From the NCBI GenBank assembly GCA_963755755.1, contig CAVWLJ010000004.1:329753-393752 (forward strand): DNA of 64,000 nucleotides. Reading direction: 5' to 3'. Origin of the DNA: DATKNA01 sp963755755 (lineage in GTDB: Bacteria > Actinomycetota > Actinomycetes > Actinomycetales > Kineosporiaceae). The position numbers were made by a program, and so were the translations under genes. The notes beneath the pieces were generated by a model, which had not been told where the DNA came from, ran no database searches, and saw only the letters and a list, made by a program, of their open reading frames with translations. This document shows positions 17,057 through 25,553 of this stretch, piece after piece. The first letter of the stretch is position 1; each line of letters starts with the position of its first letter.

Positions 17057-18673
17057 ATGACCAAGGGCCGTTCGAGTTCCGGAGCAAGCCTGGCGCGCAG
17101 GAGCACCCTTGCTTTCGGTGTCGTGCTCCTCATCGTGGCGGGTGCAGCGTGTGCCGTGGTCGGACTGTCCGGGTCCGCCGCCGCGGAGCTCGACGCCTAC
17201 CGGTCGCAGGACGCGGCGTTGCAGGCCGCGGTGGCCGACGTCCGCAGCTCCTTCTACAACTTCGACGACCAGATGAACATGTACGTCGCCGTGCTCGTCG
17301 GGGAGCCGCAGCGGCAGAAGCTGGCGGAGGACACGTACCAGCAGGCGCAGCAGGCCCGCAGCGCGATGGCTCATGCGCTGGACCAGGCGCAGGCCCTCGC
17401 CGGGGTCGCCGGCGCCGCCCAGCCGCTCGCCCGGCTGCGCCAGGACTTCGTGGCCTACTCCGCCTTCGCCGACCAGACCCGCCAGGCCGCGCAGGGCGGC
17501 GACTACCACAAGGCGGTCTACATCACGACCGTCGGCAACCTCGAACCGTCCAACGACATCATGCCGACCCTCGACACGGTGTCGGACCTGACGGGCAAGG
17601 CCGTCGCACGGGACCTCAGCCAGGTCGCAGACGCCCAGGGCACGCTGCAGCTCGTCGCCGGTCTCGCAGCGGCACTCACCATCGGCCTGCTCGTCGCGCT
17701 GGCGGTCGCCTTCCGCCGGTCCGTGCTGCGGCCGCTGCGCCAGGTCCGTGACCGGATGGCCGCCATCGCCGACGGGGACGGGGACCTCGGCATCCGGTTG
17801 GCGATCCAACGGCAGGACGAGATCGGCGAGCTGGCCGGCGCCTTCGACCGCTTCGTGGACGGCATCGCCGCCATCGTGTCCTCGGTCGCCCATGAGGCCG
17901 ACACGCTCGCCGCGTCCACGGCGCAGCTCTCCGAGACATCGGGGGACTTCGCCGCCACCGCCGAGACCACCGTGGGGCGCGCGCGGGCCGTGTCCGCGTC
18001 GGTCGAGGAGATCTCCTCGGGCGTCGCGTCACTCGCCTCGAGCGCGGAGGAGATGCAGGCCTCGATCAAGGAGATCGCCTCCAACGCCGCGGCCGCGGCC
18101 CGGCGCGGCGAGGAGGCGGTCCAGCTGTCCGCGCGCACCAGCGAGCAGGTCCGCGCGCTGGGCGCCGCTTCCACGCAGGTCGACGAGGTCGTGCGGCTGA
18201 TCCGCTCCGTGGCGGAGCAGACGAACCTCCTGGCGCTCAACGCGACGATCGAGGCCGCCCGCGCGGGCGAGGCCGGCAAGGGCTTCGCCGTCGTCGCGAC
18301 CGAGGTCAAGCAGCTCGCCGCGGAGACGTCGGCGGCGACGACGCAGATCTCGGCGCGGGTGGCGGAGATCCACAACGCCGTCCAGGAGTGCATGACGTCG
18401 ATGAGCGAGATCACGACCATGATGGACGAGCTGGGCGACTACCAGACGACCATCTCGTCGGCCGTCGAGGAGCAGACGGCGACGACGTCGGAGATGACGG
18501 CGCGCGTCGCCGCCGCGGCGGCGGGCACCACGGGCATCGCGGCGGACGCGGCGGCACTCGCCGAGACCAACGAGGCGACGCGCGCGGCGATCGAGGAGTC
18601 CAGCCGCCAGATCGACGACCTCGCCGCGACCGGGCGGGAACTCCACGGCCTGGTGAGCCGCTTCCGCAGCTGA
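17057..18673 (+). CDS. methyl-accepting chemotaxis protein
   Basis: A 538-aa transmembrane chemoreceptor: TM1 near residues 18-40, a periplasmic-type helical ligand domain (~41-195), TM2 (~196-218), a HAMP domain (starting FRRSVLRPLRQVRDRM) and a long signalling coiled coil. The conserved hairpin tip near residue 387 (RSVAEQTNLLALNATIEAA, then GFAVVATEVKQLA) docks CheA/CheW. The ligand is unknown. It is an orphan here: no che or flagellar genes are in the window. The FliA-like promoter ties it to a flagellar regulon elsewhere and implies a motile organism. Confidence 0.93.
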   Translation: MTKGRSSSGASLARRSTLAFGVVLLIVAGAACAVVGLSGSAAAELDAYRSQDAALQAAVADVRSSFYNFDDQMNMYVAVLVGEPQRQKLAEDTYQQAQQARSAMAHALDQAQALAGVAGAAQPLARLRQDFVAYSAFADQTRQAAQGGDYHKAVYITTVGNLEPSNDIMPTLDTVSDLTGKAVARDLSQVADAQGTLQLVAGLAAALTIGLLVALAVAFRRSVLRPLRQVRDRMAAIADGDGDLGIRLAIQRQDEIGELAGAFDRFVDGIAAIVSSVAHEADTLAASTAQLSETSGDFAATAETTVGRARAVSASVEEISSGVASLASSAEEMQASIKEIASNAAAAARRGEEAVQLSARTSEQVRALGAASTQVDEVVRLIRSVAEQTNLLALNATIEAARAGEAGKGFAVVATEVKQLAAETSAATTQISARVAEIHNAVQECMTSMSEITTMMDELGDYQTTISSAVEEQTATTSEMTARVAAAAAGTTGIAADAAALAETNEATRAAIEESSRQIDDLAATGRELHGLVSRFRS

Positions 18674-18686
18674 GAGGCTCGGGGTC

Positions 18687-19508
18687 CTACTCGTTCGAGC
18701 CGGGCTCGCTCAACGCGGTGTGCATCTTGCCCTTGAGGGCGTCCGGGGTGATCCGGCCCGCGGCGGCCATCACCTTGTTCAGCGGGTTGCCGGCGACGAC
18801 CTTCTCCTCGCCGTCCATGAGCGCCTGGAAGCCCTGCTCGGCGACCTTGGCCGGGTCGTCCTGCACCTTCTCGTTGCCACCGGCCCGGGTGTCGGTCATC
18901 TCCGCGCGCCGGAAGAAGTTCGTCTGCGTGACGCCCGGCATCAGCGCCGTGACCGTGACGCCGGTGTCCTTGAGCTCGGTCCGGATGGACTCGGCGAAGG
19001 ACTGGTCGAAGGCCTTCGTCGCCGCGTAGACGGCCTCGTACGGCCCGGGCTGCGTGGCGGCGATCGACGAGGTGATGAGCACCTTGCCCCGGCCGCGGTC
19101 GACCATCTCGGGGATGATCCGCTTCGCCAGGTGCACCGTCGACGTCACGTTGACCGCGATGACGTCGAGCTCCTTGCGCAGGTCGGTGTCCGTGAACTCG
19201 CCACCGCTGCCGACACCGGCGTTGAGCGCGAGCGCCTCGACCGGCCGGCCGAGCCGCTGCGTCTCGGTGTAGAGCTGCTCCACGCCCTCGTACGTCGACA
19301 GGTCCGCCTGGACCGGCGTCACGTCCGCGCCCAGCGACTGCAGCTCGCTCGCCGCCTGCGCGATCTCGGGGTTCTCGGCGGCGACGACGAGGTCGAAGCC
19401 GTGCTGGGCGAACTGCTTCGCGAGTTCCAGGCCGATCCCGCTCGAGGCACCGGTGACGAGGGCGAGCGGCTTGCCCGCGGGCAGACCCGACGTGTCGGGG
19501 GTGGTCAT
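18687..19508 (-). CDS. short-chain dehydrogenase/reductase
   Basis: A 273-aa classical SDR: NAD(P)-binding GASSGIGLELAKQFA, LALNAGVGSG, the catalytic Ser in LITSSIAA, and YAATK (Tyr/Lys pair) at about residue 150. The N-terminal motif and the YxxxK spacing match the DltE/YqjQ-like "SDR family NAD(P)-dependent oxidoreductase" group; the substrate cannot be named. The C-terminus carries an unusual ALMDGEEKVVAGNPLNKVMA stretch found in a subgroup of actinobacterial SDRs. AGGAGC precedes the ATG. It is divergent from metG, with 95 bp between. Confidence 0.85.
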   Translation of the reverse strand: MTTPDTSGLPAGKPLALVTGASSGIGLELAKQFAQHGFDLVVAAENPEIAQAASELQSLGADVTPVQADLSTYEGVEQLYTETQRLGRPVEALALNAGVGSGGEFTDTDLRKELDVIAVNVTSTVHLAKRIIPEMVDRGRGKVLITSSIAATQPGPYEAVYAATKAFDQSFAESIRTELKDTGVTVTALMPGVTQTNFFRRAEMTDTRAGGNEKVQDDPAKVAEQGFQALMDGEEKVVAGNPLNKVMAAAGRITPDALKGKMHTALSEPGSNE

Positions 19509-19591
19509 GACATCGCTCCTTGCTTCGAGGGCTGTGGGCTCGCTGGTCCGGTGCCCCGCCGGGCGGCCGGTAAACGGATGGCCCGGCTCCC

Positions 19592-19597
19592 TAGGAT
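19592..19597 (+). promoter_or_regulatory. -10 element TAGGAT, leaderless metG promoter
   Basis: TAGGAT ends 6 nt before the metG ATG (19604), too close for a leader with a separate ribosome site. Confidence 0.5.
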
Positions 19598-19603
19598 CGG
19601 AGC

Positions 19604-21400
19604 ATGACCCACGTCCTCTCCGCGGTGGCCTGGCCCTACGCCAACGGCCCGCGGCACATCGGCCACGTCGCCGGCTTCGGCGTCCCCTCCGACGTGTTCA
19701 GCCGGTACATGCGGATGGCGGGTCACGACGTCCTCATGGTCAGCGGCACCGACGAGCACGGGACGCCGATCCTCGTGCAGGCGGAGAAGGAGGGGCTGAG
19801 CCCCAAGCAGCTGGCCGACCGCTACAACCGGGTCATCGTCGAGGACCTGCACGGGCTCGGGCTCGCCTACGACCTCTTCACCCGGACGACGACGCGCAAC
19901 CACTACGCGGTCGCGCAGGAGCTGTTCCGCGTCGTCCACAAGAACGGGTACATGATCGAGAAGACGACGGTGGGTGCCATCTCGCCGTCGACGGGGCGGA
20001 CCTTGCCCGACCGGTACATCGAGGGCACCTGCCCGATCTGCGGCTACGACGGCGCGCGCGGCGACCAGTGCGACAACTGCGGCAACCAGCTCGACGCCGT
20101 CGAGCTCATCAACCCGCGCAGCCGGATCAACGGTGAGAAGCCGGTCTTCGTCGAGACCGAGCACTTCTTCCTCGACCTGCCGGCGCTCGCCGAGACGCTC
20201 GGCGCCTGGCTGCAGACCCGCACCGACTGGCGGCCCAACGTCCTCAAGTTCTCCCTCAACCTGCTCGACGACGTCCGGCCGCGCGCCATGACCCGCGACA
20301 TCGACTGGGGCATCCCGGTGCCGCTGCCGGGGTGGGAGGACAACCCGAACAAGCGGCTCTACGTCTGGTTCGACGCCGTCATCGGGTACCTCTCGGCGTC
20401 GATCGAGTGGGCCCGGCGCAGCGGCGACCCGGACGGCTGGCGCGCCTGGTGGAACGACCCGGACGCCCGCTCCTACTACTTCATGGGCAAGGACAACATC
20501 ACGTTCCACGCCCAGATCTGGCCCGCCGAGCTGCTGGGTTACGACGGCCGCGGCTCCCGCGGCGGATCGCCCGGGAAGTTCGGGGAGCTGCAGCTGCCCA
20601 CGGAGGTCGTGAGCAGCGAGTTCCTCACCATGGAGGGCGGCAAGTTCTCGTCCTCGCGCGGGGTCGTCATCTACGTCCGCGACATGCTGGCGCGCTACCA
20701 GCCCGACGCCCTGCGGTACTTCATCTCGGTGGCGGGCCCGGAGAACCAGGACACCGACTTCACCTGGGCGGAGTTCGTCCGGCGGACCAACGACGAGCTC
20801 GTGGCCGGCTGGGGCAACCTCGTCAACCGGGTGGCGTCCATGATCTCCAAGAACATCGGCGCGATCCCCGAGCGAGGCGTGCTCACGGACGCCGACCGCG
20901 CGCTGCTCGCCGCGACGGAGGCGGGGTTCACCACCGTCGGGGACCTGCTCGGCACCCACCGGCAGAAGCAGGCCGTCAGCGAGGCGATGCGGGTCGTCGG
21001 CGAGGCGAACAAGTACCTCTCCGACCAGGCGCCGTGGAAGCTGCGGACCTCCGAGCCCGAGCGGTACGCCACGGTGCTCCACGTCGCCGCGCAGGCCGTG
21101 ACCAACTGCCGGGTGCTGCTGTCTCCGTTCCTCCCGCACTCGGCCCAGGCGGTGCACGAGGCGCTGGGCGGCAGCGGGACGGTCTCGCCGATGCCGCAGA
21201 TCCGCGAGGTCGAGGACCTCGACGGCGGGCCGGGCTACCCGATCCTCACCGGGGACTACCGCCGCGGCGAGACGCTGCCGGCGTGGGGGCCGACGCCGAT
21301 CGAGCCGGGGACGCCGGTGCCGCCGCCGGCGCCGATCTTCCGCAAGCTGGACGACTCGGTGGTCGAGGAGGAACTGGCGCGCCTCGAGTCGGGGTCGTGA
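19604..21400 (+). CDS. metG: methionyl-tRNA synthetase
   Basis: Class I synthetase of 598 aa that charges tRNA-Met for initiation and elongation. Landmarks: WPYANGPRHIGHVAGFGVP (HIGH-like), the zinc knuckle CPICGYDGARGDQCDNCGNQ (four Cys, about residues 145-165), DWGIPVPLPGWE, MGKDNITFHAQIWPAELLG and the KMSKS-equivalent KFSSSRGVVIY. The anticodon-binding helical domain follows. Complete and in frame. Its stop overlaps the tatD start by 4 bp (GTGA), giving the conserved metG-tatD pair upstream of rpfB. Confidence 0.97.
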   Translation: MTHVLSAVAWPYANGPRHIGHVAGFGVPSDVFSRYMRMAGHDVLMVSGTDEHGTPILVQAEKEGLSPKQLADRYNRVIVEDLHGLGLAYDLFTRTTTRNHYAVAQELFRVVHKNGYMIEKTTVGAISPSTGRTLPDRYIEGTCPICGYDGARGDQCDNCGNQLDAVELINPRSRINGEKPVFVETEHFFLDLPALAETLGAWLQTRTDWRPNVLKFSLNLLDDVRPRAMTRDIDWGIPVPLPGWEDNPNKRLYVWFDAVIGYLSASIEWARRSGDPDGWRAWWNDPDARSYYFMGKDNITFHAQIWPAELLGYDGRGSRGGSPGKFGELQLPTEVVSSEFLTMEGGKFSSSRGVVIYVRDMLARYQPDALRYFISVAGPENQDTDFTWAEFVRRTNDELVAGWGNLVNRVASMISKNIGAIPERGVLTDADRALLAATEAGFTTVGDLLGTHRQKQAVSEAMRVVGEANKYLSDQAPWKLRTSEPERYATVLHVAAQAVTNCRVLLSPFLPHSAQAVHEALGGSGTVSPMPQIREVEDLDGGPGYPILTGDYRRGETLPAWGPTPIEPGTPVPPPAPIFRKLDDSVVEEELARLESGS

Positions 21401-22248
21401 GCGAGCGGGCGTCGCTGCCACCGCCGCCGGAGCCGCTGCCGTCGCCCGTCGTCGACGACCACACGCACCTCGACCACGCGCGTCGCGGCGCCGGTGCCCT
21501 CGCGCCGGAGGCGGCGGTGGCCGCGGCCGCGGCGGTCGGCGTCCCCCGCGTCGTGCAGATCGGCTGCGACCTCGAGGCGGCGCGCTGGACCGTCGAGCTC
21601 CTCGACTCCCCGGTCGCGGCCGGCGCGATCCTCGGCGGCGTCGCCCTGCACCCGACGGAGGCGACCAAGCTCGGCGCCGGCCTCGACGCGGCCCTGGCGG
21701 AGATCGAACGGCTGGCCCGGCACCCGCGCGTGCGGGTCGTGGGGGAGACCGGCCTGGACCACTACTGGGTGCCGGCGGACGACGGAGCCGGGCGGGCGGC
21801 GCAGGAGACGTCGTTCCGCCGGCACATCGGCCTGGCGAAGCGACTGGGCAAGGTGCTGCAGATCCACGACCGCGACGCGCACGACGACGTGCTGCGGATC
21901 CTGCAGGACGAGGGCGCGCCGGAGCAGACGGTCTTCCACTGCTTCTCCGGGGACGCGGCGATGGCCCGGTTCTGCGTGGACCGAGGCTGGTACCTCTCGT
22001 TCGCCGGCACCCTGACCTTCAAGAACGCCGGGCCGCTCCGCGAGGCGCTCCGGGCGGTGCCGCTGGACCGGGTGCTCGTCGAGACCGACGCGCCGTACCT
22101 CACCCCGTCGCCGCACCGAGGCAGGCCCAACGCGTCCTACCTGGTGCCGCTGACCGTCCGCTGCATGGCCGAGGTCGTCGGGCGCGACCTCGACGCCGTC
22201 TGCCGGCAACTCGCCGTCACCAGCGAGGCCCTCTACGGCCCCTGGTGA
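21397..22248 (+). CDS. tatD: TatD-family metal-dependent DNase
   Basis: A 283-aa TIM-barrel hydrolase of the TatD family (3'-5' exonuclease/deoxyribonuclease activity in characterised members). Metal ligands are visible in VVDDHTHLDHARR, GETGLDHYW, LQIHDRDAHD, FHCFSGD and ETDAPYLTPSPHRG. The GTG start overlaps the metG stop, so it is co-translated with it. Frame complete. Confidence 0.93.
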   Translation: MSERASLPPPPEPLPSPVVDDHTHLDHARRGAGALAPEAAVAAAAAVGVPRVVQIGCDLEAARWTVELLDSPVAAGAILGGVALHPTEATKLGAGLDAALAEIERLARHPRVRVVGETGLDHYWVPADDGAGRAAQETSFRRHIGLAKRLGKVLQIHDRDAHDDVLRILQDEGAPEQTVFHCFSGDAAMARFCVDRGWYLSFAGTLTFKNAGPLREALRAVPLDRVLVETDAPYLTPSPHRGRPNASYLVPLTVRCMAEVVGRDLDAVCRQLAVTSEALYGPW

Positions 22249-22515
22249 CCGGCGTGGCGGCTTGACGAGAGCCGCTCTCGAACGCCACAGATTCCGAGTC
22301 CGGCCGCCCGTTTCGCACCGCTTTGTCCGCGCTGCGTGGCGGATCTCACGTACTCGATCGTGACCTGCTCGTACACCGGTAGCGTGATCATTTGCAAGTG
22401 GTATCGGAGTGTCGCCCCCTTGCCACAGGGTGATCCGTGATTACTCTAAGACGCCGACAGCCGGGATCGGACCACCCGGAGAGCGCAGCCGCCCCTCCCG
22501 GCTCCTCTTCTCGCC
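22249..22515 (+). promoter_or_regulatory. rpfB upstream region and leader
   Basis: A 267-bp gap, A+T-richer than its surroundings, ahead of rpfB-ksgA-ispE. In Mycobacterium tuberculosis the same three-gene unit is controlled by an RNA-based attenuator in the rpfB leader. A predicted leader of about 60 nt is present here, but I could not fold a convincing terminator/antiterminator pair by eye. Confidence 0.4.
22420..22447 (+). promoter_or_regulatory. rpfB promoter
   Basis: TTGCCA (22420-22425) and TACTCT (22442-22447) are separated by 16 nt, a good housekeeping-type promoter. Transcription would start near 22454, about 60 nt before the chosen rpfB start. Confidence 0.55.
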
Positions 22516-23701
22516 GTGCCCGGGCAGTACGACGACTGGAGCACAGTGCTCGAGTTCCTGAACGGGCGGCCGGCCCGCGTGGCGGCGGGAGCCGTCGCCC
22601 TGGGGGCCGTGGTCGGCGGAGCCGCCGCCTACGCCCACGCCGGCACGACCGTCACCCTCCTCGTCGACGGCCAGAGCCGCACGGTGGACGCCGACGCCGA
22701 CACGGTGAAGGCGTTGCTCGCCGACCAGAACATCTCCGTGACTCCGCGCGACATCGTCGCCCCGGGCATGGACAGCGCGCTCAAGGACGGCGAGCAGGTC
22801 GTGGTCCGGTACGCCCGGCCCTTCACGGTCACCGTCGACGGCGTCACCCACACGTACTGGACCACCGCCCTCACCGTGAACGACGCGCTCAGTGCCGTCG
22901 GCATCCGGGCGGACGGCGCCAGGCTCTCAGCGTCCCGGTCCCTGCCGCTGGGCCGTCAGGGACTCGACCTCGACGTCTCGACGCCGAAGACCGTGAAGAT
23001 CGTGGCCGACGGCAGGACCCGTACCGTCACGACGACGGCGGCGAGCATCGGGGCGTTGCTCACCGAGCAGGGTGTGACGCTCGACGGCGACGACGAGGTT
23101 CGGCCCGGGCTCTCGAAGCCCGTGACGACCGGGCTCAGCGTCGCGCTCGTCCGGGTCAGCCACCGGCGCGCCACCGCGGCCCAGCCGGTCGCGTTCGCGA
23201 CCACGCAGCGGCGCACGTCCGACCTCTACGTCGGGCAGTCCCGCATCGTGACCCAGGGCAAGGCGGGCAGCCGGACCGTCGTCTACGACGTCGTCGTCAA
23301 GAACGGCAAGGTCGCCGGCAAGACGGTCGTCTCCAGCACGCAGCGCAAGGCCCCCGTCACCAAGGTCGTCGAGGTCGGCACCAAGAAGCGCCCGGCCCCG
23401 ACCCCGAGCGGCGGTGGCGGCGGCAGTGGCGGCGGTGGCGGTGGCGGCAACGTGGGCGGCGGCGTCGACGGCCTCAACTGGCCCGCACTCGCCAAGTGCG
23501 AGTCCGGCGGCAACCCGCGCGCGGTCAACCCGGCGGGCTACTACGGGCTCTACCAGTTCAGCCTGGCGACGTGGCACGCGGTGGGCGGCAGCGGCAACCC
23601 GATCAACGCCTCGCCCGTCGGAGCAGCTGTACCGGGCCAAGCTCCTGTACAAGAAGGGCGGCGCCGGCCAGTGGGGCTGCGGCGCCCACCTGTTCGACTG
23701 A
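22516..23701 (+). CDS. rpfB: resuscitation-promoting factor RpfB, frameshifted near the 3' end
   Basis: Secreted or membrane-anchored muralytic factor promoting regrowth from dormancy. Order: N-terminal hydrophobic anchor (~24-44), three DUF348 repeats (~45-97, 101-145, 155-200), a G5 domain (~215-290), a glycine-rich linker (~298-320) and the lysozyme-like RPF domain, with catalytic Glu in WPALAKCESGGNPRAV followed by GYYGLYQFSLATWHAVGG. One extra C near 23613 shifts the frame; the natural C-terminus SEQLYRAKLLYKKGG...CGAHLFD reads in another frame to the stop at 23701. The start is uncertain (GTG 22516 or 22549). First gene of the rpfB-ksgA-ispE unit. Confidence 0.9.
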
Positions 23702-23727
23702 ACGCCTCCGCGTGACACCCTGAGCGG

Positions 23728-24611
23728 GTGGACGCGACGACTCAGGGCCTGCTCGGGCCGGCGGACCTCCGCCGGCTCGCGCAGGCCCTGGGCGTCTCGC
23801 CGACCAAGTCGCTGGGCCAGAACTTCGTCGTCGACGCGAACACCGTGCGCCGGATCGCGCGGGCGGCGCAGCTGGACGCCGCCGACGTCGTGCTCGAGAT
23901 CGGCCCCGGTCTCGGCTCGCTGACGCTGGCCCTGCTCGACGTCGCCGCCGCGGTCGTCGCGGTCGAGGTCGACCCCACGCTGGCGGCCGCCCTGCCCGCC
24001 ACCGTGGCGGAGCGGAGGCCGCGACGCCGAGGGCCGCCTCGACCGTGCACGCCGTCGACGCGCTCCGGCTGGTGACGCTGCCGGAGCCGCAGCCCACCGC
24101 CCTCGTCGCCAACCTGCCCTACAACGTCGCCGTGCCCGTCCTGCTCACCGTCCTGGAGCGGTTCCCGACCGTCCGGCACGGGCTGGTGATGGTCCAGGCC
24201 GAGGTCGCGGAGCGGCTCGCCGCCGGTCCCGGCGAGCCGGCCTACGGCATCCCGTCGGTCAAGGCCGCCTGGTGGGCCTCGGTCCGCCGGGCCGGGGCCG
24301 TCCCCAGGACCGTGTTCTGGCCGGTCCCCAACGTGGACTCCGGGCTGGTCGCGTTCGAGCGCCGCGAGCCGCCCGCCTCCCGCGCGGGCCGGCAGGCCGT
24401 GTTCGCCGTCGTCGACGCCGCCTTCGCCCAGCGCCGCAAGACGCTGCGCGGCGCGCTCGCGGGCCTCGCCGGGTCTCCGGACGCCGCCGAGCGGGCCCTG
24501 CGCGACGCCGGCATCGACCCTCGCACCCGCGGCGAGCAGCTCGGCGTGGAGCAGTTCGCGGTCATCGCCGACGCGCTCGCCGGCGCCGACGCCGTCAGGG
24601 TGGACGGGTGA
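23728..24611 (+). CDS. ksgA: 16S rRNA (adenine1518/1519-N6) dimethyltransferase, frameshifted
   Basis: KsgA/RsmA dimethylates A1518 and A1519 of 16S rRNA late in 30S assembly. Landmarks: SPTKSLGQNFVVDANTVRRI, motif I LEIGPGLGSLTLALLD, acidic VEVDPTLAAAL, and after the shift the catalytic NLPY in VANLPYNVAVPVLL, followed by FWPVPNVDSGLVAF and FAQRRKTLRGAL. The shift lies between about 24010 and 24045. Both halves are well conserved, so a base-calling error is likely. The stop overlaps the ispE GTG by 4 bp. Confidence 0.92.
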
Positions 24612-25553
24612 GTGCGTCCTCGGTGACCGTCCGGGTGCCGGCCAAGGTCAACCTGGTGCTCGAGGTGGGCCCGCCGCTGCCCGACGGCTACCACCAGCTG
24701 GCCACGGTGTTCCACGCGGTGTCGCTCTTCGACGAGGTGACCGCCACGGAGCTGGAGGGGCCCGAGGCCGACCCGGACGCCGACGTTCACGGTGACGGTC
24801 GAGGGCCCGGGCGCGGACGAGGTGCCGCGCGACGACGGCAACCTCGCGGTCCGTGCCGCCGTGCTGCTCTCGGAGTACGCCGCCGGCCACCGGCCGGTGC
24901 GGCTGCACATCAGCAAGGGCATCCCCGTCGCCGGCGGCATGGCCGGCGGATCGGCCGACGCGGCCGCCGCCCTGGTCGCGTGCGAGGCGCTGTGGCAGAC
25001 CGGCATCGGCCGGCCCCGGCTCCTGGAGCTCGCCGCCGAACTGGGCTCCGACGTCCCGTTCGCCCTGCTCGGCGGCACGGCCATCGGCAGCGGCCGGGGC
25101 GACCGCCTCACGCCCGCCCTGGCCCGCGGTGACTACCACTGGGTGGTGGCGCTCGCGGACCGCGGCCTCTCCACGCCGATGGTCTACAAGGAGCTGGACC
25201 GGCTGCGCAGCGGCCGCATCCTGCCCGAGCCCCGCGTGCCCGACGCGATGATGCAGGCGCTGCGCCGCAGCGATCCGGAGACGGTCGGCGCGCTGCTCTC
25301 CAACGACCTCCAGAACGCCGCGGTCTCGCTGTATCCCGAGCTCGAGCGGACGCTCGCGGTGGGCAGCGAGTACGGCGCGCTCGGGGGCATCGTCTCCGGC
25401 TCGGGCCCGACCGTGGTGTTCCTCGCCCGCGACACCGAGCACGCGCTCGACCTCTCGGTGGCGCTGACGGCGTCCGGCGCGGCCTCCGACGTACGCCGTG
25501 CCCGCGGCCCGGTGCACGGCGCGCGGGTGGTGGAGACGGGCAGGCTGACCTGA
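24608..25553 (+). CDS. ispE: 4-diphosphocytidyl-2-C-methyl-D-erythritol kinase, frameshifted
   Basis: GHMP kinase of the MEP isoprenoid pathway; phosphorylates CDP-ME. Landmarks: VRVPAKVNLVLEVGPPLPDG at the N-terminus, the ATP loop PVAGGMAGGSADAAAAL, ELGSDVPFALLGGTAIGSGRG and the C-terminal SGSGPTVVFLA. A one-base shift near 24785 (around GCCGACGTTCACGG) separates the first 60 residues. The GTG overlaps the ksgA stop, and its own stop shares one base with the ABC-F start, so the four genes are tightly coupled. Confidence 0.92.

Noticed and set aside
22249..22515. c-di-AMP (ydaO-type) riboswitch before rpfB
   Set aside because: Such elements precede rpf genes in some actinobacteria, but the conserved core segments were not found here.
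23400..23470. Short GGC/GGT repeat as a separate repeat element
   Set aside because: It encodes the glycine-rich linker of RpfB in frame; this is a normal protein feature.
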